Shown here: positions 50,951-64,000 of the stretch, one piece after another
Numbering within the stretch: the first letter of the stretch is position 1
Layout: every line of letters starts with the position of its first letter
From: Sanderia malayensis
Lineage: Eukaryota; Cnidaria; Scyphozoa; Semaeostomeae; Pelagiidae
NCBI GenBank assembly: GCA_013076295.1
Contig: RQOL01000742.1
Location: 124,001 to 188,000 of the forward strand
DNA length: 64,000 nucleotides
Direction: 5' to 3'
Notes under the pieces: generated by a model
Database searches by the model: none
What the model was told of the DNA's origin: nothing
Seen by the model: only the letters and a program-made list of their open reading frames with translations
Position numbers and translations under genes: made by a program

Positions 50951-52860
50951 TTCCGGCAACTTACATTAATCAAAATTAACATTCATTCCCACAATTTGCG
51001 CATGATTCCACGTCAATTCAGCGAAAACAAATTCTTATACACTCTTGGTTACTTTTTCAGTAAAGTTAACATTCATTCCCACAATTTACACGAATAAAAG
51101 ATAACACTAATTCCCACAATTTACACTAATAAAAATTATTTTTCCCTCCCACAATTTAGACCAATAAAAATCAAGTTTTATTCCCGCAACTTACATTAAC
51201 CAAAATTAAGTCTATACTCTTTTAGTTACTTTTTTCAGTAATTTTAACATTTTTTCCCGCAACTTACACTAATCAAGATTAACATTCATTCCCACAAATT
51301 ACGCATGATTCCACGTCAATTCAGCGAGAACAAATTGTTATACACTTTTAGTTACTTTTTCAGTAATATTAACATTCATTGTCACAATTTACACTAATAA
51401 AAGATAACACTAATTCCCACAATTTACACTAATAAAAATTACCTTTCATTCCCGCAATTTAAGCCATTAAAACAACTTTTATTCCCGCAACTTGCACTGA
51501 TCAAAATTAACATTCGTTCCCACAATTTGCGCATGATTCCACGTCAATTCAGCGAAGAAAAATTGTTATACACTTTTAGTTACTTTTTTCAGTAATATTA
51601 ACATTCATTCCCACAATTTACACTAATAAAAATTAACTTTTATTCCCGCAACCTACACCAATGAATTTCAGGAATCATTCTCACAATTTGCGCAAGATTC
51701 CATGTCAATTCCGCGAGAACATATTGTTATACACTCTTAGTTACTTTTTTCAGTAAAATTAAAGTTCAATCCCACAATTTACACTAATAAAACATTACAC
51801 TCATTCCCACAATTTACAGCAATAAAAATTAAATTTTATTTCTGCAACTTTCAAGACTCAAAATTAACATTCATTCCCACAATTTGCGCATGATTCCACG
51901 TCAATTCAGCGAGAACAAATTGTTATACACTTGTAGTTACTTTTTTCAGTAATATGAACATTCATTCCCCTCATTTACACTAATAAAAGATAACACTCAT
52001 TTCCACAATTTACACTCACAAAAATTAACTTTTATTCCCGCAACTTACACTAATCAAAATTAGTATTCATTCCCACAATTTGCGCATGATTCCACGTAAA
52101 TTCAGCGAGAACAAATTGTTATACACTTTTAGTTACTTTTTTCAGTGATATGAACATTCATTCCCCTCATTTACACTAATAAAAGATAACACTCATTCCC
52201 ACAATTTACACTCACAAAAATTAACTTTTATTCCCGCAACTTACACTAATCAAAATTATCATTCATTCCCACAATTTATTTAGATTCATTCCCACAAATT
52301 GCGCATGATTCCACGTCAATTCAGCGAGAACAAATTGTTATACACTTTTAGTTACTTTTTCAGCAATATTAACATTCATTCCCACATTTTACACTAATAA
52401 AAGATAACACTAATTCCCACAATTTACACTAATAAAAAACAATTTTTATTTCCGCAGCTTTCAATAATCAAAATTAACATTGAATCCCACAAATTGCGCA
52501 TGATTCCACGTCAATTCAGCGAGAACAAATTGTTATACACTTTTAGTTACTTTTTTCAGTAAAATTAAAATTCAATCCCCCAATTTACACTAATAAAACA
52601 TTACACTCATTTCCACAATTTACACCAATAAAAATCAAGTTTTATTCCGGCAACTTACATTAATCAAAATTAACATTCATTCCCACAATTTGCGCATGAT
52701 TCCACGTCAATTCAGCGAAAACAAATTCTTATACACTTTTAGTTTTTTTTTCAGTAATATTAACATTCATTCCCACAATTTACACTAATAAAAGATAACA
52801 CTCATTCCCACACTTTACACCAACAAAAATTAACTTTTATTTCCGCAAATTTCAATAATC
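50951..52860 (+). repeat. About 1.9-kb block present three times (50951, 55402, 60613)
   Basis: The copies start at TTCCGGCAACTTACATTAAT and contain AATTAAGTCTATACTC (TCTATA at 51211, 55662 and 60873) and the CAGGAATCATTC variant near 51670, 56119 and 61330. Offsets are 4,451 between the first two and 5,211 between the last two. The second and third copies belong to a longer match: 55402-58789 equals 60613-64000 at 5,211 bp, and it probably continues beyond the window. Confidence 0.82.
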
Positions 52861-55401
52861 ATTCCCACAAATTGCGCATGATTTCACGTCAATTCAGCGA
52901 GAACGAATTGTTATACACTTTTAGTTACTTTTTCAGTAATATTAACATTCATTCCCACAATTTACACGAATAAAAGATAACACTCATTCCCACAATTTAC
53001 ACAAATAAAAATTAATTTTCCCTCCCACAATTTACACCAATAAAAATCAAAATTAATTCCCGCAACTTACATTAATCAAAATTAACATTCATTCCCACAA
53101 TTTGCGCATGATTCCACGTCAATTCAGCGAAAACAAATTGTTATACCCTTTTAGTTACTTTTTTCAGTAATATTAACATTTATTTCCACAATTTACACTA
53201 ATAAAAGATAACACTCATTCCCACAATTTACACCAACAAAAATTAACTTTTATTCCCGCAACTTACACTAATCAAAATTAACATTCATTCCCACAATTTG
53301 CGTATGATTCCACGTCAATTCAGCCACAACAAATTGCTATACACTTTTAGTTACTTTTTTCAGTTATGTTAACATTCATTCCCACAATGTACAATAATAA
53401 TAGATAACACTCATTCCCACAATTTACACTAATAAAGGATAACACTAATTCCCACAATTTACACTAATAAAAATTATTTTTCCCTCCCACAATTTAGACC
53501 AATAAAAATCAAGTTTTATTCCCGCAACTTACATTAATCAAAATTAACATTCAGTCCCACAATTTGCGCATGAATCCACGTCAATTCAGCGAGATCAAAT
53601 TGTTATACACTTTTAGCTACTTTTTTCAGTTATATTAACATACATTCCCACCATTTACACTAATAAAAATTAACTTTTATTCCCGGAACTTACACTAATG
53701 AAAATTAACTTTTATTCCCGCAACTTACACTAATCAAAATTATCTTTTATTCCCGCAACTTACACTAATCAAAATTAGTATTCATTCCCAAAATTTGCGC
53801 ATGTTTCCATGTCAATGCAGCGAGAACAAATTGTTATACACTTTTAGTTACTTTTTTCAGTAATATTAACATTCATTCCCACAATTTATTTAGATTTATT
53901 CCCACAATTTGCCAATGATTCCACGTCAATTCAGCGAGAACAATTTGTTATTCACTTTTAGTTACTTTTTTCAGTAATATGAACATTCATTCCCACAATT
54001 TACACTAATAAAATTTACCTATCATTCCCACAATTTACCCCAATAAAAATCAACTTTTATTCCCGCAACTTACACTAATCAAAATTAGGATTCATCCCCA
54101 CAATTTGCGCATGATTCATGTCAATTCAGCGAAAACAAATTGTTATACACATTTAGTTACTTTTTGAGTAATATTAACATTCATTCCTACAATTTATTTA
54201 GATTCATTCCCACAATTTGCGCATGATTCCACGTCAATTCAGCCACAACAAATTGCTATACACTTTTAGTTACTTTTTTCAGTTATGTTAACATTCATTC
54301 CCACAATGTACAATAATAATAGATAACACTCATTCCCACAATTTACACTAATAAAAATTAACTTTCATTCCCACAATTTACACCAATAAAAATCAACTTT
54401 TATTCCCGCAACTTACACTAATCAAAAATAACATTGATTCCCACAATTTGCGCATGATTCCACGTCAATTCAGCGAAAGCAAATTGTTATACTGTTTTGG
54501 TTACTTTTTCAGTAATATTAACATTCATTCCCACAATTTACACTAATAAAAGATAACACGCATTCCCACAATTTACACCAACAAAAATTTACTTTTATTC
54601 CCGCAACTTACACTAATCAAAATTAACATTCATTCCTACAAATTGCGCATGATTTCACGTCAATTCAGCGAGAACAAATTGTTATACACTTTTATTTAAT
54701 TTTTCAGTAATATTAACATTCATTCCCACAATTTACACGAATAAAAGATAACACTCATTCCCACAATTTTCACTAATAAAAATTAACTTTCATTCCCACA
54801 ATTTACACCAATAAAAATCAACTTTTATTCCCGCAACTTACACCAATCAAAAATAACATTGATTCCCACAATTTGCGCATGATTCCACGTCAATTCAGCG
54901 AAAGCAAATTGTTATACTCTTTTGGTTACTTTTTCAGTAATATTAACATTCATTCCCACAATTTACACTAATAAAAGATAACACGCATTCCCACAATTTA
55001 CACCAACAAAAATTTACTTTTATTCCCGCAACTTACACTAATCAAAATTAACATTCATTCCCACAAATTGCGCATGATTTCACGTCAATTCAGCGAGAAC
55101 AAATTGTTATACACTTTTAGTTACTTTTTCAGTAATATTAACATTCATTCCCACAATTTACACGAATAAAAGATAACACTAACTCCCACAATTTACACTA
55201 ATAAAAATTAATTTTCCCTCCCACAATTTACACCAATAAAATTCAAGTTTTATTCCCGCAACCTACATTAATCAAAATTAACATTCATGCGCATGATTCC
55301 ACGTCAATTCAGCGAGATCAAATTGTTATACACTTTTAGTTACTTTTTCTGTAATATGAACATTCATTCCCACCATTTACACTAATAAAAATTAACTTTT
55401 A

Positions 55402-58400
55402 TTCCGGCAACTTACATTAATCAAAATTAACATTCATTCCCACAATTTGCGCATGATTCCACGTCAATTCAGCGAAAACAAATTCTTATACACTCTTAGT
55501 TACTTTTTCAGTAAAGTTAACATTCATTCCCACAATTTACACGAATAAAAGATAACACTAATTCCCACAATTTACACTAATAAAAATTATTTTTCCCTCC
55601 CACAATTTAGACCAATAAAAATCAAGTTTTATTCCCGCAACTTACATTAACCAAAATTAAGTCTATACTCTTTTAGTTACTTTTTTCAGTAATTTTAACA
55701 TTTTTTCCCGCAACTTACACTAATCAAGATTAACATTCATTCCCACAAATTACGCATGATTCCACGTCAATTCAGCGAGAACAAATTGTTATACACTTTT
55801 AGTTACTTTTTCAGTAATATTAACATTCATTGTCACAATTTACACTAATAAAAGATAACACTAATTCCCACAATTTACACTAATAAAAATTACCTTTCAT
55901 TCCCGCAATTTAAGCCATTAAAACAACTTTTATTCCCGCAACTTGCACTGATCAAAATTAACATTCGTTCCCACAATTTGCGCATGATTCCACGTCAATT
56001 CAGCGAAGAAAAATTGTTATACACTTTTAGTTACTTTTTTCAGTAATTTTAACATTCATTCCCACAATTTACACTAATAAAAATTAACTTTTATTCCCGC
56101 AACCTACACCAATGAATTTCAGGAATCATTCCCACAATTTGCGCAAGATTCCATGTCAATTCCGCGAGAACAAATTGTTATACACTCTTAGTTACTTTTT
56201 TCAGTAAAATTAAAATTCAATCCCACAATTTACACTAATAAAACATTACACTCATTCCCACAATTTACAGCAATAAAAATTAAATTTTATTTCTGCAACT
56301 TTCAAGACTCAAAATTAACATTCATTCCCACAATTTGCGCATGATTCCACGTCAATTCAGCGAGAACAAATTGTTATACACTTTTAGTTACTTTTTTCAG
56401 TAATATGAACATTCATTCCCCTCATTTACACTAATAAAAGATAACACTCATTTCCACAATTTACACTCACAAAAATTAACTTTTATTCCCGCAACTTACA
56501 CTAATCAAAATTAGTATTCATTCCCACAATTTGCGCATGATTCCACGTAAATTCAGCGAGAACAAATTGTTATACACTTTTAGTTACTTTTTTCAGTGAT
56601 ATGAACATTCATTCCCCTCATTTACACTAATAAAAGATAACACTCATTCCCACAATTTACACTCACAAAAATTAACTTTTATTCCCGCAACTTACACTAA
56701 TCAAAATTATCATTCATTCCCACAATTTATTTAGATTCATTCCCACAAATTGCGCATGATTCCACGTCAATTCAGCGAGAACAAATTGTTATACACTTTT
56801 AGTTACTTTTTCAGTAATATTAACATTCATTCCCACATTTTACACTAATAAAAGATAACACTAATTCCCACAATTTACACTAATAAAAAACAATTTTTAT
56901 TTCCGCAGCTTTCAATAATCAAAATTAACATTGAATCCCACAAATTGCGCATGATTCCACGTCAATTCAGCGAGAACAAATTGTTATACACTTTTAGTTA
57001 CTTTTTTCAGTAAAATTAAAATTCAATCCCACAATTTACACTAATAAAACATTACACTCATTCCCACAATTTACACCAATAAAAATCAAGTTTTATTCCG
57101 GCAACTTACATTAATCAAAATTAACATTCATTCCCACAATTTGCGCATGATTCCACGTCAATTCAGCGAAAACAAATTCTTATACACTTTTAGTTTCTTT
57201 TTCAGTAATATTAACATTCATTCCCACAATTTACACTAATAAAAGATAACACTCATTCCCACACTTTACACCAACAAAAATTAACTTTTATTTCCGCAAA
57301 TTTCAATAATCATTCCCACAAATTGCGCATGATTTCACGTCAATTCAGCGAGAACAAATTGTTATACACTCTTAGATACTTTTTTCAGTAAAATTAAAAT
57401 TCAATCCCACAATTTACACTAATAAAACATTACACTCATTCCCACAATTTACAGCAATAAAAATTAAATTTTATTTCTGCAACTTTCAATAATCAAAATT
57501 AACATTCATTCCCACACTTTGCGCATGATTCCACGTCAATTCAGCGAGAACAAATTGTTATACACTTTTAGTTACTTTTTTCAGTTATATTAACATACAT
57601 TCCCACCATTTACACTAATAAAAATTAACTTTTATTCCCGGAACTTACACTAATGAAAATTAACTTTTATTCCCGCAACTTACACTAATCAAAATTATCT
57701 TTTATTCCCGCAACTTACACTAATCAAAATTAGTATTCATTCCCAAAATTACACTTTTAGTTACTTTTTCAGTAATATTAACATTCATTCCCACAATTTA
57801 CACGAATAAAAGATAACACTAATTCCCACAATTTACACTAATAAAAATTAATTTTCCCTCCTACAATTTACACCAATAAAATTCAAGTCTTATTCCCGCA
57901 ACCTACATTAATCAAAATTAACATTCATTCCCCCAATTTGCGCATGATTCCACGTCAATTCAGCGAAAGCAAATTGTTATACTCTTTTAGTTACTTTTTC
58001 AGTAATATTAACATTCATTCCCACAATTTACACTAATAAAAGATAACACTAATTCCCACAATTTACACTAATAAAATTTACCTATCATTCCCACAATTTA
58101 CCCCATTAAAAATCAACTTTTTTCCCGCAACTTACACTAATCAAAATTAGGATTCATCCCCACAATTTGCGCATGATTCATGTCAATTCAGCGAAAACAA
58201 ATTGTTATACACATTTAGTTACTTTTTGAGTAATATTAACATTCATTCCTACAATTTATTTATATTCATTCCCACAATTTGCGCATGATTCCACGTCAAT
58301 TCAGCCACAACAAATTGCTATACACTTTTAGTTACTTTTTTCAGTTATGTTAACATTCATTCCCACAATGTACAATAATAATAGATAACACTCATTCCCA

Positions 58401-58789
58401 CAATTTACACTAATAAAAATTAACTTTCATTCCCACAATTTACACCAATAAAAATCAACTTTTATTCCCGCAACTTACACTAATCAAAAATAACATTGAT
58501 TCCCACAATTTGCGCATGATTCCACGTCAATTCAGCGAAAGCAAATTGTTATACTGTTTTGGTTACTTTTTCAGTAATATTAACATTCATTCCCACAATT
58601 TACACTAATAAAAGATAACACGCATTCCCACAATTTACACCAACAAAAATTTACTTTTATTCCCGCAACTTACACTAATCAAAATTAACATTCATTCCCA
58701 CAAATTGCGCATGATTTTACGTCAATTCAGCGAGAACAAATTGTTATACACTTTTATTTACTTTTTCAGTAATATTAACATTCATTCCC
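55402..58789 (+). repeat. Higher-order repeat with 5,211-bp period (partner 60613-64000)
   Basis: All anchors checked keep the same spacing: TCTATA at 55662 and 60873, AAAATTACAC at 57745 and 62956, and TTTTATTTACTTTTTCAG near 58754 and 63965. One difference is TTTACCCCATTAAAAATCAAC near 58098 against TTTACCCCAATAAAAATC in the partner. The partner is cut by the window end, so the true period unit may be longer. Confidence 0.82.
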
Positions 58790-61700
58790 ACAATTTACAC
58801 GAATAAAAGATAACACTCATTCCCACAATTTTCACTAATAAAAATTAACTTTCATTCCCACAATTTACACCAATAAAAATCAACTTTTATTCCCGCAACT
58901 TACACCAATCAAAATAACATTGATTCCCACAATTTGCGCATGATTCCACGTCAATTCAGCGAAAGCAAATTGTTATACTCTTTTGGTTACTTTTTCAGTA
59001 ATATTAACATTCATTCCCACAATTTACACTAATAAAAGATAACACGCATTCCCACAATTTACACCAACAAAAATTTACTTTTATTCCCGCAACTTACACT
59101 AATCAAAATTAACATTCATTCCCACAAATTGCGCATGATTTCACGTCAATTCAGCGAGAACAAATTGTTATACACTTTTAGTTACTTTTTCAGTAATATT
59201 AACATTCATTCCCACAATTTACACGAATAAAAGATAACACTAACTCCCACAATTTACACTAATAAAAATTAATTTTCCCTCCCACAATTTACACCAATAA
59301 AATTCAAGTTTTATTCCCGCAACCTACATTAATCAAAATTAACATTCATGCGCATGATTCCACGTCAATTCAGCGAGATCAAATTGTTATACACTTTTAG
59401 TTACTTTTTCTGTAATATGAACATTCATTCCCACCATTTACACTAATAAAAATTAACTTTTATTCCCGCAACTTACACTAATCAAAATTAGTATTCATTC
59501 CCACGATTTGCGCATGGTTGCACGTCAATTCAGCGAAAGCAAATTGTTATACTCTTTTAGTTACTTTTTCAGTAATATTAACATTCATTCCCAAAATTTA
59601 CACTAATAAAGGATAACACTAATTCCCAGAATTTACACTAATAAAATTTACCTATCATTCCCACAATTTACACCAATAAAAATCAACTTTTATTCCCGCA
59701 ACTTACACTAATCAAAATTAGGATTCATCCCCACAATTTTCGCATGATTCATGTCAATTCAGCGAAAACAAATTGTTATACACATTTAGTTACTTTTTTG
59801 AGTAATATTAACATTCATTCCTACAATTTATTTAGATTCATTCCCACAATTTGCGTATGATTCCACGTCAATTCAGCCACAACAAATTGCTATACACTTT
59901 TAGTTACTTTTTTCAGTTATGTTAACATTCATTCCCACAATGTACAATAATAATAGATAACACTCATTCCCACAATTTACACTAATAAAGGATAACACTA
60001 ATTCCCACAATTTACACTAATAAAAATTATTTTTCCCTCCCACAATTTAGACCAATAAAAATCAAGTTTTATTCCCGCAACTTACATTAATCAAAATTAA
60101 CATTCAGTCCCACAATTTGCGCATGAATCCACGTCAATTCAGCGAGATCAAATTGTTATACACTTTTAGCTACTTTTTTCAGTTATATTAACATACATTC
60201 CCACCATTTACACTAATAAAAATTAACTTTTATTCCCGGAACTTACACTAATGAAAATTAACTTTTATTCCCGCAACTTACACTAATCAAAATTATCTTT
60301 TATTCCCGCAACTTACACTAATCAAAATTAGTATTCATTCCCAAAATTTGCGCATGTTTCCATGTCAATGCAGCGAGAACAAATTGTTATACACTTTTAG
60401 TTACTTTTTTCAGTAATATTAACATTCATTCCCACAATTTATTTAGATTTATTCCCACAATTTGCCAATGATTCCACGTCAATTCAGCGAGAACAATTTG
60501 TTATTCACTTTTAGTTACTTTTTTCAGTAATATGAACATTCATTCCCACCATTTACACTGATAAAAGATAACACTCATTCCCACAATTTACACCAATAAA
60601 AATCAAGTTTTATTCCGGCAACTTACATTAATCAAAATTAACATTCATTCCCACAATTTGCGCATGATTCCACGTCAATTCAGCGAAAACAAATTCTTAT
60701 ACACTCTTAGTTACTTTTTCAGTAAAGTTAACATTCATTCCCACAATTTACACGAATAAAAGATAACACTAATTCCAACAATTTACACTAATAAAAATTA
60801 TTTTTCCCTCCCACAATTTAGACCAATAAAAATCAAGTTTTATTCCCGCAACTTACATTAACCAAAATTAAGTCTATACTCTTTTAGTTACTTTTTTCAG
60901 TAATTTTAACATTTTTTCCCGCAACTTACACTAATCAAGATTAACATTCATTCCCACAAATTACGCATGATTCCACGTCAATTCAGCGAGAACAAATTGT
61001 TATACACTTTTAGTTACTTTTTCAGTAATATTAACATTCATTGTCACAATTTACACTAATAAAAGATAACACTAATTCCCACAATTTACACTAATAAAAA
61101 TTACCTTTCATTCCCGCAATTTAAGCCATTAAAACAACTTTTATTCCCGCAACTTGCACTGATCAAAATTAACATTCGTTCCCACAATTTGCGCATGATT
61201 CCACGTCAATTCAGCGAAGAAAAATTGTTATACACTTTTAGTTACTTTTTTCAGTAATATTAACATTCATTCCCACAATTTACACTAATAAAAATTAACT
61301 TTTATTCCCGCAACCTACACCAATGAATTTCAGGAATCATTCCCACAATTTGCGCAAGATTCCATGTCAATTCCGCGAGAACAAATTGTTATACACTCTT
61401 AGTTACTTTTTTCAGTAAAATTAAAGTTCAATCCCACAATTTACACTAATAAAACATTACACTCATTCCCACAATTTACAGCAATAAAAATTAAATTTTA
61501 TTTCTGCAACTTTCAAGACTCAAAATTAACATTCATTCCCACAATTTGCGCATGATTCCACGTCAATTCAGCGAGAACAAATTGTTATACACTTTTAGTT
61601 ACTTTTTTCAGTAATATGAACATTCATTCCCCTCATTTACACTAATAAAAGATAACACTCATTTCCACAATTTACACTCACAAAAATTAACTTTTATTCC

Positions 61701-64000
61701 CGCAACTTACACTAATCAAAATTAGTATTCATTCCCACAATTTGCGCATGATTCCACGTAAATTCAGCGAGAACAAATTGTTACACACTTTTAGTTACTT
61801 TTTTCAGTGATATGAACATTCATTCCCCTCATTTACACTAATAAAAGATAACACTCATTCCCACAATTTACACTCACAAAAATTAACTTTTATTCCCGCA
61901 ACTTACACTAATCAAAATTATCATTCATTCCCACAATTTATTTAGATTCATTCCCACAAATTGCGCATGATTCCACGTCAATTCAGCGAGAACAAATTGT
62001 TATACACTTTTAGTTACTTTTTCAGTAATATTAACATTCATTCCCACATTTTACACTAATAAAAGATAACACTAATTCCCACAATTTACACTAATAAAAA
62101 ACAATTTTTATTTCCGCAGCTTTCAATAATCAAAATTAACATTGAATCCCACAAATTGCGCATGATTCCACGTCAATTCAGCGAGAACATATTGTTATAC
62201 ACTTTTAGTTACTTTTTTCAGTAAAATTAAAATTCAATCCCACAATTTACACTAATAAAACATTACACTCATTCCCACAATTTACACCAATAAAAATCAA
62301 GTTTTATTCCGGCAACTTACATTAATCAAAATTAACATTCATTCCCACAATTTGCGCATGATTCCACGTCAATTCAGCGAAAACAAATTCTTATACACTT
62401 TTAGTTTTTTTTTCAGTAATATTAACATTGATTCCCACAATTTACACTAATAAAAGATAACACTCATTCCCACACTTTACACCAACAAAAATTAACTTTT
62501 ATTTCCGCAAATTTCAATAATCATTCCCACAAATTGCGCATGATTTCACGTCAATTCAGCGAGAACAAATTGTTATACACTCTTAGTTACTTTTTTCAGT
62601 AAAATTAAAATTCAATCCCACAATTTACACTAATAAAACATTACACTCATTCCCACAATTTACAGCAATAAAAATTAAATTTTATTTCTGCAACTTTCAA
62701 TAATCAAAATTAACATTCATTCCCACACTTTGCGCATGATTCCACGTCAATTCAGCGAGAACAAATTGTTATACACTTTTAGTTACTTTTTTCAGTTATA
62801 TTAACATACATTCCCACCATTTACACTAATAAAAATTAACTTTTATTCCCGGAACTTACACTAATGAAAATTAACTTTTATTCCCGCAACTTACACTAAT
62901 CAAAATTATCTTTTATTCCCGCAACTTACACTAATCAAAATTAGTATTCATTCCCAAAATTACACTTTTAGTTACTTTTTCAGTAATATTAACATTCATT
63001 CCCACAATTTACACGAATAAAAGATAACACTAATTCCCACAATTTACACTAATAAAAATTAATTTTCCCTCCCACAATTTACACCAATAAAATTCAAGTT
63101 TTATTCCCGCAACCTACATTAATCAAAATTAACATTCATTCCCCCAATTTGCGCATGATTCCACGTCAATTCAGCGAAAGCAAATTGTTATACTCTTTTA
63201 GTTACTTTTTCAGTAATATTAACATTCATTCCAACAATTTACACTAATAAAAGATAACACTAATTCCCACAATTTACACTAATAAAATTTACCTATCATT
63301 CCCACAATTTACCCCAATAAAAATCAACTTTTATTCCCGCAACTTACACTAATCAAAATTAGGATTCATCCCCACAATTTGCGCATGATTCATGTCAATT
63401 CAGCGAAAACAAATTGTTATACACATTTAGTTACTTTTTGAGTAATATTAACATTCATTCCTACAATTTATTTAGATTCATTCCCACAATTTGCGCATGA
63501 TTCCACGTCAATTCAGCCACAACAAATTGCTATACACTTTTAGTTACTTTTTTCAGTTATGTTAACATTCATTCCCACAATGTACAATAATAATAGATAA
63601 CACTCATTCCCACAATTTACACTAATAAAAATTAACTTTCATTCCCACAATTTACACCAATAAAAATCAACTTTTATTCCCGCAACTTACACTAATCAAA
63701 AATAACATTGATTCCCACAATTTGCGCATGATTCCACGTCAATTCAGCGAAAGCAAATTGTTATACTGTTTTGGTTACTTTTTCAGTAATATTAACATTC
63801 ATTCCCACAATTTACACTAATAAAAGATAACACGCATTCCCACAATTTACACCAACAAAAATTTACTTTTATTCCCGCAACTTACACTAATCAAAATTAA
63901 CATTCATTCCTACAAATTGCGCATGATTTCACGTCAATTCAGCGAGAACAAATTGTTATACACTTTTATTTACTTTTTCAGTAATATTAACATTCATTCC

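Larger units (their letters stand above)
46960..52900 (+). repeat. About 5.9-kb satellite block repeated at 56624-62562 (offset 9,662-9,664 bp)
   Basis: Paired anchors are AAATTATCATTCATTCCC (ATTATC at 47042 and 56706), TAATAAAAAACAATTT (47217 and 56881), CCCAAAATTACACTTTTAG (AAAATTACAC at 48081 and 57745), CACGATTTGCGCATGG (49841 and 59503), AATTAAGTCTATACTC (TCTATA at 51211 and 60873), and the T9 run of TTAGTTTTTTTTTCAG (52741 and 62403). The block ends near 52900, where one copy has GAACGAATTG and the other GAACAAATTG with a different continuation. Confidence 0.85.
45592..64000 (+). repeat. Satellite array, right arm
   Basis: The same satellite continues in the same orientation and phase after the mobile element, and it runs off the window end. 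The first 0.6 kb or so (45592-46200) matches 39829-40440 in the left arm, so the array was continuous before the insertion. From about 46960 the monomers form a distinct subfamily, with variants such as AAATTCTTATACAC, TTTACTCTCACAAAAATT-type S modules, TTCCGCAGCTTTC and GCCACAACAAATTGC. This part is built from a few large blocks copied repeatedly (listed separately). I see no gene, RNA gene or second mobile element in these 18.4 kb. Confidence 0.97.

Noticed and set aside
1..64000. Telomeric repeats
   Set aside because: No TTAGGG-type or other short telomeric repeats occur on either strand.

Overview
The window is eukaryotic repetitive DNA, not a gene-bearing locus. About 59.5 kb of 64 kb (1-41070 and 45592-64000) is one AT-rich satellite array, all in the same orientation. 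It is interrupted by a single 4.5-kb tyrosine-recombinase retrotransposon (41071-45591) whose layout and protein remnants are those of the Ngaro group of DIRS-like elements. No working host gene, tRNA, rRNA or CRISPR array is visible. The species cannot be named. A Ngaro-type element in a long satellite fits an animal genome best (the group is known from fish, echinoderms, cnidarians and fungi), but that is inference.

Satellite. The basic repeat of about 195 bp is one long module (L, about 90 bp, with the GCGCATGATTCCACGTCA core) followed by usually three short modules (S, about 35 bp each, built on CATTCCCACAATTTACACYAATAAAAATTAAC). L and S share the same head and a similar tail, so L looks like an S module carrying about 55 extra bases. 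Monomers vary by gain or loss of whole S modules. Blocks of 1.2 to 9.7 kb have been copied again and again; I could anchor offsets of 1,242, 2,770, 2,958, 3,301, about 4,298, 4,119/4,313, 4,451, 5,211, 5,601, 6,638, 9,662 and about 10,872 bp on private variants. One non-satellite scar (1740-1799) is T13 plus about 46 bases of unrelated sequence.

Mobile element. The order is A1 (41071-41478), a decayed gag, a decayed pol (reverse transcriptase, C-terminal part of RNase H, tyrosine recombinase), B1 (43809-44436), A2 (44437-44843), a 120-bp spacer, and B2 (44964-45591). This A1-coding-B1-A2-B2 arrangement is the split-direct-repeat plan of Ngaro and PAT elements. RNase H runs directly into the recombinase with no methyltransferase between them, which points to Ngaro. 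The satellite on either side joins up without loss or target duplication, as expected for recombinase-mediated integration of a circle. The coding part has stops, frameshifts and large internal deletions, yet B1 and B2 are identical over 628 bp and A1/A2 differ by one T. The element was therefore probably already dead when it inserted, and moved using proteins made elsewhere.

Most unusual signal. The B repeat starts with a dense hairpin array: 11 potential stem-loops in about 306 bp, in three families. Four share a fixed 9-nt loop (CCTCGCGTA) while their stems change in a compensated way. Six are AGC-loop hairpins, five of them on an exact 27-bp period, one with a compensated C:G/G:C swap. 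I do not recognise this array from described Ngaro elements; it is the best candidate here for something undescribed.
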